Made by a program: the position numbers and the translations under genes. A stretch of DNA of 50,336 nt from Symbiodinium natans (Eukaryota > Sar > Dinophyceae > Suessiales > Symbiodiniaceae): assembly GCA_905221605.1 (NCBI GenBank), contig CAJNDS010002132.1:598144-648479 (forward strand). The letters run 5' to 3'. Below are positions 1 through 9,420 of the stretch, piece after piece. Numbering within the stretch: the first letter of the stretch is position 1; every line of letters begins with the position of its first letter. Below the pieces are notes generated by a model. It was not told where the DNA came from, ran no database searches, and saw only the letters and a list, made by a program, of their open reading frames with translations.

Positions 1-126
1 TTAGGGCTACTAGACCCAAGAGTAACGTAGGAATACAGAGGGTGCCTTTTTGGCTTAGAGGGGTTTATGAACGGCTTCTGTGGGAACCTGAGTCTCCAAG
101 AAAGGAAATAAGGCCTTCTCTGGGTC
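1..126. repeat. dispersed island sequence related to 2705-2905
   Basis: This stretch downstream of the kinase-like gene shares an ordered series of motifs with 2705-2905: GACCCAAGAG, then GGAA, then a cttt..tgg..tta core, then GGGAACCTGA, then a GGCCT.CTCTGGGT end. In the second copy a (CCCTAAA)n tract interrupts the middle. GACCCAAGAGCAA recurs near 15725. It is a short dispersed non-coding sequence, perhaps a relative of the short introns. Confidence 0.5.
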
Positions 127-1666
127 CTAGACACCGTCAACCTCACGGGTGGATGCAGGCCCAAAGCAAAAATCTAGGAATGCCTCTGGCACCATCTCCG
201 CCAGCTGCTGCAAGCGCTGGTACCACAGCTTGCTGCTCAGATACCAGCCGGCAAACATAAAAGCACTAGCCTGGACTTGGGCTTGCTCCCTCTCAGTCAG
301 GGGCCTGTGGCGTTGGTAGGCCTTGAAGAACGCGCGCACGCAGCCCTGATCTAGGCGGCCGCGGATCGTGCAAAAGTTGCGAAAGAAGCCCAAGTCGGTG
401 ACTAAGACGTCTTCGCAAGCATCGTCCCAATCCAACACGCTCGACAACCGACACTCGACGTGTGCCCCTTCCTCCTCCACTTCCTCTTGGATCTCAGGTA
501 CGGCCTCATCCGGCTCGTTTAATCCAAGCCCATCGTCTCTACCACCCAGCCACAAAACGTTGCCGATCTGGAAGTCGCCATGCACGATGCCAAGAGGCAG
601 CCCTTCCTCCGAGTAGGTCTCCAGCACCGCCAGCATCCTTCCGACCCACTTGTGCTCACCTCCGTCCTTCTTTTCTGAGCTTGGAACCCTAGGAAAAGTC
701 GTAACTCATAGCTTTAGCTGTTTCTTAAGAATTAGAGTACCCAAAACAAAAAATGTATTTCCAATATATCCCTAAGGTTCCTTCTTCAGCTCCTCCCATG
801 CGCCCTTCACTTCTTCCACCGCCTTCGCGATCTTCGTCGCCGCGCTGCGCTTGCGGTTCTTGGCAGCCAGGCTAGGGTGCTTACCTTGGGGACGACATGA
901 GCCATAAAAGGCTTTATAGGGTCCACATTACCTTCATGGGGGTTCTAGTAGAAAAGGGCTATAGGGTATATTCGACCCTCAATTCGTAAGGCTCATTTCA
1001 GGCCCAAGGTGCCCACCAGGTCCTGCAAAGCTACATGCGCCGCCCCGAGAAAGTCCCCGGCGGGTGTGGCGTGGTCCGGGCCGTGCGCCCGCAGCTCCCG
1101 GCCGGGGCATCGCTTGAAGAGTACTCCAAAAGGCTGCGCGGGCGCGTCGCTGGGGTAGTCCTTGCTCTTCCACGGAATGGACGGAAGCCCTTCGTCGTCG
1201 CGCAGGAGCCGCGGTGCAGGGAGCTCACGCTCCTTGGGGACAATTGGGGTCATAATTGGGGTCATACACCCTATACTACAATATGGTTCCTGCTAGGGTA
1301 GATAAACCATAAACCCTTTCAGGGTTCATTTGGTTCTCAAGGCTCCTGCAGTCGGTCCAAGATGAGCGCCTCGGCGGCCAAGGTGGCTTGGGACCGGGCA
1401 ATCTGCAGCCAGGGTCGTGCCCTGGGGTCTTGGAGCCTCAAAGCAACCTGCTCCACCGGCGAGTCCTTGTGGGTGATGTCAAAGAAGAGCACCGGCTGAT
1501 TCCCATACTTCGCGACGGACTGGAAGCAAAACGTGCCCCTGGAGGCCATGCGCTGGTTCAGCGTGCTCGTGATGGCATCGCGGTTGTACACGCCGTGCTT
1601 GCGAGCGAACCGCTCCGCTTTCTGGCAGGCAGCTCGATCTTCGGGCGTGTCGGCCTCAGAATCCAT
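127..1666 (-). CDS. APH/choline-kinase-like phosphotransferase, four exons
   Basis: Inferred exons on the minus strand are 1666-1346, 1232-1004, 884-781 and 666-127 (stop TAG at 127-129). They sum to 1194 nt and keep one frame (397 aa). Residues about 56-115 read as the N-lobe of the aminoglycoside phosphotransferase fold: a strand VALRL (Arg77 where a Lys is usual), a helix with Glu99, then PAPRLL. FGVLFKRCPGREL (about 142-154) matches the hinge strand. HGDFQIGN (247-254) is the Brenner loop, with Asp249 the expected catalytic base and Asn254 a Mg ligand. LDWDDA (296-301) supplies the second metal-binding Asp297. The family phosphorylates small hydroxyl substrates such as choline, fructosamine, homoserine or drugs; the substrate here is unknown. 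Residues 259-292 form an acidic insert between the two motifs. The start at 1666 is a choice; the frame stays open to 1735. A further intron could begin near the GTGAG|GTTGAC at about 142-151, so the C-terminus is uncertain. Confidence 0.72.
667..780 (-). other. inferred intron 3 of the kinase-like gene (114 bp, GA..AG)
   Basis: AAGAAGGA occurs at both exon-intron boundaries, so the join could lie anywhere inside the 8-bp repeat. Without it the frame ends at TAG (772-774). Near-terminal inverted copies of GGAACC(T/C)TAGG are present. An alternative acceptor, TTTTCCTAG followed by GGTTCC, with a shifted donor also preserves the frame and adds a few residues. Confidence 0.5.
885..1003 (-). other. 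inferred intron 2 of the kinase-like gene (119 bp, GC..AG)
   Basis: The upstream exon ends TTGG and the downstream exon starts GTAAGCACC, giving the join T-L-G-K-H-P in frame. The intron would begin GC and end GTCCCCAAG, the same nine-base end as intron 1. Near its ends lie inverted copies of ATGAGCC and GGCTCAT. The CAAG|GTAAGC at the exon start looks like a GT donor, but reading on through it keeps the coding frame. Confidence 0.5.
1233..1345 (-). other. inferred intron 1 of the kinase-like gene (113 bp, GA..AG)
   Basis: Joining CTGCAG (exon ending 1346) to GAGCGTGAG (exon starting 1232) restores the frame and the domain order. The intron would start GA and end CCCCAAG. AGGAGC occurs at both boundaries, so the exact cut is ambiguous. 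Inside is a tandem pair of ATGACCCCAATT. There is no nearby GT donor that keeps the frame. The boundaries are inferred from the protein, not from RNA. Confidence 0.55.
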
Positions 1667-1949
1667 GCCTACACTCGTACGGATACAGTCTACACGGAGA
1701 CAGAGATGAAGATGCGCACACGGAGCAGGGAGCACACCGTTCCATTCTATCTGCCCTTGTACGAATGAGGCGTCAAGTCTGCATGGTCGCGTGTGTGTGC
1801 ATGCATGTATCTGTTATGTATGTACGCAGTAAAGAGCGCATTAATATTATGCAATGCTCATGCTTCGTTATGCTGTGATATGCTATGCATGCATGCATTT
1901 TAGAGGGTAGGCCTGATAAGCCAAAGCCTGCACCTCAACACCTACTTGA
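1667..1949. other. upstream flank of the kinase-like gene
   Basis: The frame stays open to 1735, so the first exon may be longer. From about 1785 to 1905 the sequence is rich in alternating TG/CA steps (GTGTGTGTGCATGCATG and similar). I see no TATA box or other promoter motif. The sequence leads into the first CCCTAAA tract near 1960. Confidence 0.4.
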
Positions 1950-3240
1950 AGGTTCATGGCCCTAAACCCTAAACCCTAAACCCTAAACCTTAAACCCTAA
2001 ACCCTAAGCCCTAAACCCCAAATCCGAATCCCTACATGGAAATCGTTTGAGGACTCCATGTTGGGGGGACCACGTCCCTGAGGACTCCCTAAGCCATCCC
2101 TCCAGCCTCCTGAAGGCGCCCTAGGGTTTAGGGTTTAGGGTCTAGGGTTTCGGGTTTAGGGTGTAGGGTTTGGGGTTTAGAGTTTAGGGTTTAGGGTTTA
2201 GATGGGGTCCGCTTTTGGGATCCTGTAACTAGAAAAAAGGGCTCCTGGTCATGGCAAGATGGAAGGCTGTCTTCCAAAATTCGGAGGCCGGCCTGGGCCA
2301 CTTAGGAGACTCTTTTGCGAGAGTCAGGGGACTCATGTAGGAGAAGGGTTCTTGCGAGCCCTGAACCCTAAACCCTTAACCCTAAACCCTAAATCCTGAA
2401 CTCTCAACCCCAACCGTAACCCCGAAACCACTCGGAACGCCAGGACTGACCGGAGCCGGCCAAGCGCGTGTGCTGGAAGGACGAAGAGGACGCAAGGTTA
2501 AACTCTCTTGTCGGATTTGGGGTTTCGGGTTTGGGGTTTAGGGTTTGGGGCGGGGTTTAGGGTTTAGGGTTTGGGGTTCAGGGTTTCGGGTTTAGAGTTT
2601 CGGGCTTAGCGTCTGGGATTTCGGGTTGAGGGCTTAGGCGACATGGAGTTAAAGACCCCTCACTCCCCCTCCCCCGGCGTAGGGTCCTCGCAAGCCTTCA
2701 TGCCACTCTAGCCCCAAAGCCTGGACCCAAGAGCAAAGTGGGAACAAAAGGTACCCTAAACCCTAAACCCTAAACCCTAAACCCTAAACCCTAAACCCTA
2801 AACCCTAAACCCTGAAAAGCCCTTTCTGGTTTAAAGGGGCTTGCGAGGGAACCTGAACACCAAAAAAATGGGAATGAGGGCCTACTCTGGGTGCTAGCCT
2901 TGATGCTCCAAAGCCCTGAACCCTATAAACCCCAAACCCTAAACCCCAAACCCTCAACCCCAAACCCTAAACCCGAAACCCCACGTTGAAGGCTTCGCTA
3001 AGTCATGAGAGCCCGACCTCCGATGCACTGCCTCGCAGGGGTGGCTGTTTTGATCCAGGGCTGGGAATTGCTGATTAGGGTTCAGGGTTTAGGGTTTAGG
3101 GTTTAGGGTTTAGGGTTCAGGGTTTAGGGTTTAGGGTTTAGGGTTTAGGGTTTAGGGTTTAGGGTTTAGGGTTTAGAGTTTAGGGTTCAGGGTTTAGGGT
3201 TCAGGGTTCAGGGCCTAGGGTTTAGGGTTCAGGGCACTCC
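1950..3240. repeat. telomeric-repeat mosaic, block 1
   Basis: CCCTAAA tracts near 1960-2030, 2363-2400, 2755-2815 and 2920-2985 alternate with TTTAGGG tracts near 2118-2200, 2515-2640 and 3070-3230. Islands of 80-160 bp between them are unrelated to each other. The island at 2705-2905 is split by a tract of about eight CCCTAAA units and matches 1-126 on both sides, so that tract looks like an insertion. No gene is evident. Confidence 0.85.
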
Positions 3241-3344
3241 ATGGGCACTCCGGTCGCGTTCTTAGTGGCTGTATGAGGTGGGCCCTTATGGCTGGTATCC
3301 CCGCAAGGATACCTGTACATAATACATGATAGGAACCCTACAGC

Positions 3345-3437
3345 ACATGGGTAGTTTCAAAAATGAGGGTCCCGTTTTGGGCAGCCATTATGAAGCGGCA
3401 CCCCCAAAAGGGACCCTAATTTAGAGAACTACGTACC
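3345..3437. mobile_element. short inverted-repeat element (introner-like)
   Basis: The left end reads GTAGTTTCAAAAATGAGGG and the reverse complement of the right end reads GTAGTTCTCTAAATTAGGG; both continue into TCCC and a TTTTGGG tract. This gives terminal inverted repeats of about 30 bp around a 30-bp core. Related ends occur at 25677-25911, 30411-30510 and 31960-32065. Size and structure resemble introner elements, but no splicing is shown here. The 3241-3344 island to its left is unassigned. Confidence 0.55.
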
Positions 3438-3867
3438 CAAAAACACTCCAAACCAGACCCCAGCCTTAAACCCAACGGCCTGAATGTACCTGCTTCATGT
3501 GGGTATCAGACCAGCTAAAAACCCACACTGCCTCACTGCCTCATGTAATAGGCGAGGCTGACATGAATCAACAAAAAGAGCCTACCCGCATCCTGCCCGC
3601 ATCCTAAACCCTGGAGACCCCAAACAGCAAACCCCGAACACGAAACCCTAAACCATAAATCCTAGAGACCGGGGACGCTGTGGGAGTGCACTTTTTTCTA
3701 TTTGTTTAAAGATATTTCAAAAACACTCTCACAGCGCAGCCGTATTTTATATAAACAAAATCACGAGTCATGCACAAAATGCAGCATACAAGTGCGCCAA
3801 CACAAAGCAGCGATGCGGTGTATGTCCTGTCCCCGTTTTCAAAATAAATGGGCCAACCTTATTGGGA

Positions 3868-4214
3868 TCCTAGAAACAACAATAGGAATCCTCTATTTAT
3901 ATCCGTAGGAACCCTATTTTCAATCAATCGGAGCCGTAAAGTCAATAGGACGCCTCTTGAAATGAATTGGAGGCCCCTCACAAAAAGATGAGAATCCTCG
4001 TAGAATTAATAGGAATCCTATTAAACTGAAGAGGAGCCCTACTACAATTAATACGAACCAATCGGACTCCTATAAAACATAAGGCGAACCCTTAGAAATA
4101 CTAAAATGAACATGAGCCTAAACCAATAGGAACCCCTCTAAAGTGAATGAGTGCCCTATTAAAATTAATACGAATCCCATTAACATGAACAAGAATCTGA
4201 TGAAAATTGATAGG
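3868..4214. repeat. degenerate 21-bp tandem repeat, left part
   Basis: Units near AATAGGAACCCTATTAAAAT repeat every 20-23 bp with much divergence. The unit is partly palindromic (AATAGG / CCTATT). The array resumes at 4806 after the inserted element at 4215-4805. The 3438-3867 stretch to the left holds only weak telomere-like sequence (near 3605-3660) and the left end of the large element. Confidence 0.65.
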
Positions 4215-4805
4215 CGGGCGCGGGATTCAAGACGCCCCTTATTTCCCTGTGACTGTCTACGAAGCGTAGTTTTTTCTTGTATTTGCCGTCTGAATCGGGT
4301 TCCTTAGAGACTCAAGACAGATTCTGCTCCGACAAAGCCTCGATGTTGCTTTTCATTAGGCTTTCATTACTAAAACCTCCCAAATTACCTCTTCTTGAGC
4401 TCTTTAATATTCTTCTTGAGCTCTTTAATATGGCCGAATATTTAAGACGCCCCTGGGTTCTTCGCTCATTTCTCCGACAGCAGCTTCACACCATTGAAGA
4501 TGATGATGTGTGATATGTTGCGATGCTGATCATTTAGTATGGTCGAAGCACTGGGCCTGGAGCCTCACATTTGCAAGCCTAGTTCAATCCAATGAAACTC
4601 CAACCCCTGAAATCCAAACAACTGACCAACGACACGGCACTTAAGACTTGCCAAACACACCTATGCCGGGCGCGGGGCCTACATATTCAGCCTAACCACC
4701 TGATCTTATGGTAAACACCCGATTCCGGAAAAAAATCGCCTTTAAACACCAGAAACCTCTCTTTTTAAATTTAAACCAAGGGACGTCTTAAATCCCGCGC
4801 CCGGC
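4215..4805. mobile_element. 591-bp nested element with 26-27-bp terminal inverted repeats
   Basis: The left end CGGGCGCGGGATTCAAGACG (from 4215) is repeated in reverse complement at 4778-4803 with two mismatches over 26 bp. A 21-bp sequence is identical on both sides (4194-4214 and 4806-4826) and also equals one period of the surrounding degenerate repeat. Because other periods diverge, the identity points to a target duplication. The interior repeats CTTGAGCTCTTTAATAT in tandem near 4394-4432 and has a second GCCGGGCGCGGG copy near 4662. There is no recognisable protein; the 78-codon frame at 4277 is probably chance. Confidence 0.7.
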
Positions 4806-5190
4806 AATCTGATGAAAATTGATAGGAATCTTATTACATGAGTAGGAGCCTTATTAAAATAATTCGGATCCTCTATTGAATTATCGGAACCGGATAACAG
4901 TTACTAGGACGGAAGCCTATTAAAATGAATAGGAACCCTTGACAAATCAAAAAGAACCCGGGTTACAATTCACAGGAATGCCATTAAAACGAGAAGGAAT
5001 CTTACTAAAATGAATAGGAACCAATAGGCCTGCAAAACAATAGAATCCTTGTACAAGAACAAATAGGAACCCTACTAAACTAATAATTATGAGCCTAATC
5101 CTTAAAATTAAGTAAAACCCATTGCGAATCCCAGTAACATGAATAAGAACCCTGCTTAGATTGATAGGAACCTTATTACATTGGTAGGAG
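4806..5190. repeat. degenerate 21-bp tandem repeat, right part
   Basis: This continues the array at 3868-4214, with units such as ATTAAAATGAATAGGAACCC. Divergence between units is high. It contains no gene. Confidence 0.6.
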
Positions 5191-5194
5191 CCTT

Positions 5195-5345
5195 AGGGCG
5201 TGATGTCTTAAAATATGTTGCTAAGGTACGGTGTTTAGTATAGATATTAGGTTTTGCTTATTGGGGGATGATTGCTTGATACATCCTAGCTAGGGTATAG
5301 TTTTTAGGACAGATGTCATGCTTTGCGTATTGGGGCGTGATTGAT
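5195..5345. repeat. imperfect direct duplication of about 90 bp
   Basis: Two copies share CTA(A/G)GGTA, TTTAG.A.AGAT, TTTGC.TATTGGGG and TGATTG in the same order, starting near 5221 and 5291. The copies are diverged. They lie inside the large inverted-repeat element. Confidence 0.45.
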
Positions 5346-5435
5346 TATATGGAGGTTTTGGTACTCTCTCGAGATTTTGCAGGATTCGAGTTTGCTTTTT
5401 GGTACCTCCTCGAGAAATGGTGGCTGGGAGAGAGC

Positions 5436-5700
5436 CTCAGATCACGAAATTCATGGAAAACATTCGTTCTACCAATGTTGTTGAAAGATGGAGCCGAAAA
5501 ACATTGGTAAAACCGACGTTTTCCAAAAATCCATGATTTTCAAACCATGCGGCCGCGAGCACGAAATTCATGGATAACATTGGTTTTTACCAATTTTTTG
5601 AAGGATGGAGCCGAAAAAACGTCGGTAATGCCAACGTTTTCCAAAAAAACCATGCTTTTCAAACCATGTGGCTGGGAGCACGAAATTCATGGATAGATAA
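5436..5700. repeat. 117-119-bp tandem repeat, 2.3 copies
   Basis: CACGAAATTCATGG starts at 5443, 5560 and 5679. Each full unit also contains GATGGAGCCGAAAAA and TTTTCAAACCATG. The third copy is truncated near 5700. It is non-coding as far as I can see. Confidence 0.75.
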
Positions 5701-5879
5701 TATATCAACGTTGTTTAAATTTGTGCAAAGCAGGACCTAGAGAGAATCTTTCATCGCCCACCAGATGAGAGAAACATAGAATGCCATGTGCTTGATTGTC
5801 CAGGTTTGCTTTTGTCACGTACAAAAGGGCACTCAGAAATATAAAACACACACAAAACACAAATACCAAAAACAACTGT

Positions 5880-6440
5880 ACAAAAAAAGCGTACGAAAAT
5901 GAAATAACACCTAAAAGCCTAAAGAAAAAACCCAAAAAACACCCTTCAGAAGACACCGAAAAACCGTACAAAAGAAAATGGTACAGCAAAATCTCCAATA
6001 ATGCACAAAAGTCCTCGAAAAACCAAAAAAACCAAAAAAAAACAAAAAAACCAAAAAAAAAAAAACAAAAAAAAACAAAAAAACCAAAAAAACCAAAAAA
6101 AAACAATCCTGAGAGACTCTTCCCAGGGGGTCCGGCTCCCCAACAGAGTCCCTCAGGATTGGTTTTTGTTGGATTTTTTGGTTTTTTTGGTTCTCTTGCA
6201 CAAGAATCCCCAAAAAACAAAAAAAACAAGAAAAACCAATCCTGAGAGACTCTTCCCAGGGGGTCCGGCTCCCAACAGAGTCCCTCAGGATTGTTTTTTT
6301 TTTTTTTTTTAGTTTTTTTGGTTTTCTTGTTTCTTTTTCATTATTTTTGTTTTTGTAGGGATTTTGTGTGTGTCTTTTCTTGTTGCACGTTTTTCGTGTG
6401 TTTTTAAAGTTTGTTTTAAAGTTTTGCGTGTTTTTTTTGT
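5880..6440. repeat. A-rich then T-rich foldback with two 55-bp palindromic modules
   Basis: An A-rich stretch (CAAAAAAACC-like) to 6104 is followed by two near-identical modules at 6105-6160 and 6238-6292. Each begins AATCCTGAGAGACTC and ends GAGTCCCTCAGGATT, so each folds on itself. The spacer between them is also an inverted repeat, and T-rich sequence follows to 6440. Long open frames here read as Lys- or Phe-rich low complexity and are not genes. Confidence 0.7.
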
Positions 6441-6479
6441 GGAAAAAGTGCACTCCCACAGCGTCCCATTTTCAAATCC

Positions 6480-7950
6480 TAAAACCCCAAAAACCCCCAC
6501 ACCCTAAACCCTAAAACATGGAAACCTTAAACCTTGACCCCTGATCGCCTGAACCCTAACCCGAAACCTAAAATCTGAGCCCTGCACAAAAACAAATATG
6601 CCGAGGATGATTCTCGAAAAGAAGACGAGGGACCAGCAACATGCATCTAAGCCTTTAGGCTAGTTGTTAGGCTTCGGGCTAAGGGCGTGTAGGGTTTAGG
6701 GTGAGGGTTTAGGGTTTAGAGTTTGAGGTTTGGGGTTTAGGGCTGGTGGGGTTTGTACAGGAGCTAAGAAGGGGCCATGCCTGACCCTGTGTTTGAATGC
6801 GCGTGACTGCCGAAACAATACACCTAAAGCCCTAAATCCCTACACCTCTGAACCCTACAACCTTCAGGGCTTCGGGTTTAGGGTTCAGGGTATCGGGTTT
6901 GGGGTTTGGGGTTCACCCCCAGAAAGTTCTGAAAGCAGTCGCACCTCCACCTGTACGACCGCGACAAGTGACAAGGAAAGCTTTTGTGAGCCCAAGTGGC
7001 AACGAAAGACATGAGGATTTGGGGCTTCGGGTTAGCGGGTTAGGGGACAGAGGGTTAAAGGGTCTAGGGATTTGGGGTGTCAGGGATTCAATGACGCAGA
7101 TCATCCCCGTACAAGAACTACCTGAAAAAACTACAATCGAAAGAAACCGCCCCTAAACAGAGACCCCGCTACACCCTAACTAAGGTATATTCCTCAAGTT
7201 CCGGTCGGATGTCGTAAGGGGGTTTAGGGCTTAGGATTTACAGAATATTTCTTAGCTGAGGGGTTTTGGAGTCTCTGGGATAGTAGGTGTTTTGTAAGGA
7301 CACTCAATACGAACACGCACCAGTATCTATATGCAACCACATATAACAACAGTACTCCAATCCCTGAAACCTCTAGGGGCCCTTGACGGTTAGGGGGATT
7401 AAGGTACATGAACGCCTGATTCGAAGAATTGAGGACACTGCAGTCAAGACTGTAAAGGCACACAAAGGCCTTGCCGTGCTAGAAACGCATCCCCGACCAC
7501 GATCTTAAAACCCTAAAAAAACCCTAAACCCTAAAACCTAAACCCTTAAACCCTCAAAAGAAGGGAGTAGGGGGGTGAGGATGGCTTGCTGACGGTGGTT
7601 TGAGGCCAAGTATGCACTCAGGACTCGGCCCCAGGATCGCCAGCCCTTTCGGGGAAGGGGGGTGGGGGTTTAACCCCCAAACCCCAAACCCCAAACCCCA
7701 AACCCTAAACCCTAAACCACAAACCCTAAACCCTAAACCCTAAACCCTAAACTCCATGGGGTACAAGGGCGTTTCGGAGGTCGGTTGCGCGCTCAGGGGT
7801 GAGGGCTTCTTTGAATGGAAGCATGCGGACACCTCCTTCGGGGATTGTGGGTTTAGGGTTTAAGGTTTTGGGGTTTGGGGTTTAGGGTTTAGGGTTTAGG
7901 GTTTAGGGTTTAGGGTTTAGGGTTTAGGGTTTAGGGTTTGCCCTGGACCC
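6480..7950. repeat. telomeric-repeat mosaic, block 2
   Basis: Tracts include 6480-6590 (CCCTAAA, degenerate), 6690-6740 and 6865-6915 (TTTAGGG), 7500-7555 and 7670-7755 (CCCTAAA) and 7848-7935 (TTTAGGG). Islands of 80-250 bp lie between. The island at 7240-7500 and that at 6920-7015 have open frames, but no reading frame stands out. Confidence 0.8.
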
Positions 7951-7954
7951 TTGG

Positions 7955-8060
7955 GTTTTGGGGGGGGTCCTTTTAAAGGACCTTAAGGCAGCATAAGGGC
8001 CATATTAGGAGTATATATATATATATATTAAGGGAAACCTTTAGGGGTCCAACCTTGGGG
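7955..8060. repeat. introner-like AT-centred island
   Basis: GGTCCTTTTAAAGGACCTTAAGG is followed by a (TA)n run near 8012-8029, then TTAAGGGAAACC and TAGGGGTCC. Inverted GGTCC/GGACC motifs frame the AT core. It resembles other short islands carrying ATATTAAGGG and GGGCC, for example near 14645 and 37820. Confidence 0.35.
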
Positions 8061-8285
8061 GTACGAGTCTGAATTCCTTGATTTTTTGCTAAGCATAAGT
8101 GAGCAGTCGCGACAGCTGTGCCTTCGGCAACACCAGCGCAGACTCATTTAGAGAAGAACCTATCCTTTCAGCACGTACCTAGCACGAGCCGACACGGGGG
8201 ATCTCCCGACAACGCCGCTTAACCCTAAACTTTCAACCCGCAACCCCAGCGGCGGGGGTCTGAGATGCTGCAAGGTGCGACATAT

Positions 8286-8437
8286 CAATCGGGAACTCCA
8301 CCCGCAAAGTCCCTAGTTCAACCCTAAACCCGAAACCCTAAACCCTAAACCCTAAACCCTAAACCCTAAACCCTAAACCCTAAACCCTAAACCCTAAACC
8401 CTAAACCCTACAGAAAGCAATCGGGAACTCCACCCGC
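8286..8437. repeat. CCCTAAA tract bounded by 20-bp direct repeats
   Basis: CAATCGGGAACTCCACCCGC occurs at 8286-8305 and again at 8418-8437. Between them are 112 bp, mostly (CCCTAAA)n from 8320 to 8410. In one plus-strand frame both copies read IGNSTR: the left is preceded by DAARCDIS and the right followed by EFAHKAQE. Removing exactly one 132-bp period leaves that frame open. The structure fits an insertion or an intron-like unit with a long target duplication. Coding status is unproven. Confidence 0.6.
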
Positions 8438-8439
8438 GA

Positions 8440-9420
8440 ATTCGCACACAAGGCTCAGGAGTCGAGGCCGACAATCGCCACCCAAATCTTGAACGCTTAC
8501 TGTGACTTGGTTGCGCTTTCAACACGGGTTTAGGGTTTAGGGTTTGCTGGTTAGGGTTTAGGGTTTAGGGTTTAGGGTTTAGGGTTTAGGGTTTAGGGTT
8601 TAGGGTTTAGGGTTTAGGGTTTAGGGTTTAGGGTTTAGGGTTTAGGGTTTCGGGTTTAGGGTTTCGGGTTTAGGGTTTAGGGTTTCGGGCTTCGGGTTTC
8701 GGGTTTAGGGTTTAGGGTTTAGGGTTTAGGGTTCCGGGACAGGTTCCCTTGTACGGAAAGAAGTGAAGTTAGGCATTGTCCCAAAGCACAACCCAGTTGA
8801 GCAATTCTCCCACTCCTGGACATGTCGCAACGAAGCGACGTTCAACCCCTAAACCCCTAGACCCCTAAACACCTAAACCCCAAAAGCTAAACCCTAAAAC
8901 CGAAACCCCTAAACCCTAAACCCTAAACCCTAAACCCTAAACCCTAAACCCTAAACCCCAAACCCCAAACCCTAGACGTACAAGATGATGCTTTTCCATA
9001 CCGCAAGCGTAGGGAGTACCTCTTCTCACTTGCAAGCTGCTGCTGTGAGTTGAGGCGGCCTAAGCCCTAAACCCTAAACCCTAAAGCCTAAAGCCTAAAC
9101 CCTAAAGCCTAAAGCCTAAACCCTAAACCCTAAACCCTAAACCCTAAACCCCAAACCCTAAACCCTAAGCCTCTAGCTAGAAGCACGAAGCTCCAACAAA
9201 CGCGTCCGACTCCCAAGCGCCCCAACATGGGCTCACGGACTCATCACCAGCTCCTTCATTCGAAGGCGGTAGGCCTGAAAGTGCGGGTTTAGGGTTTAGG
9301 GTTTAGGGTTTAGGGTTTAGGGTTTAGGGTTTAGGGTTTAGGGTTTAGGGTTTAGGGTTTACGGTTTAGGGTTTAGGGTTTAGGGTTTAGGGTTTAGGGT
9401 CTAGGGTCTAGGGCATCAAC
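8440..9420. repeat. telomeric-repeat mosaic, block 3
   Basis: Tracts are 8526-8735 (TTTAGGG, about 29 units with TTTCGGG variants), 8845-8975 and 9062-9170 (CCCTAAA) and 9283-9415 (TTTAGGG). The islands 8438-8525, 8740-8850, 8980-9060 and 9175-9285 each have an open plus-strand frame (for example KEVKLGIVPKHN in 8755-8840), but several frames on both strands are open too, so I do not call exons. Confidence 0.8.

Larger units (their letters stand above)
3672..6467. mobile_element. 2.8-kb AT-rich element with 25-bp perfect terminal inverted repeats
   Basis: The left end at 3672-3696 starts GGGACGCTGTGGGAGTGCAC. The right end at 6443-6467 is its exact reverse complement over 25 bp. The interior is AT-rich, unlike the flanks, and holds a degenerate 21-bp tandem repeat, a nested 591-bp element, a 118-bp tandem repeat and an A-rich/T-rich foldback. 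No transposase is visible; all open frames inside are low-complexity or short. AAATCCTA lies just outside both ends, but it resembles telomeric variants. This looks like a non-autonomous DNA transposon or a tandem-repeat-carrying relative. Confidence 0.65.

Noticed and set aside
127-636. Treating the 169-aa frame as a complete bacterial-type gene
   Set aside because: It lacks the N-lobe. The missing parts lie upstream in the same strand as separate in-frame exons, so the intron-containing eukaryotic gene is the better model.
5705-6459. Phe- and Lys-rich open frames of up to 182 aa
   Set aside because: These are translations of A-rich and T-rich low-complexity foldback sequence.
8740-9290. 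Calling each short island an exon of one plus-strand gene
   Set aside because: In 80-120-bp islands several frames on both strands are open by chance, and the orientation of flanking tracts does not give consistent donor and acceptor sites.
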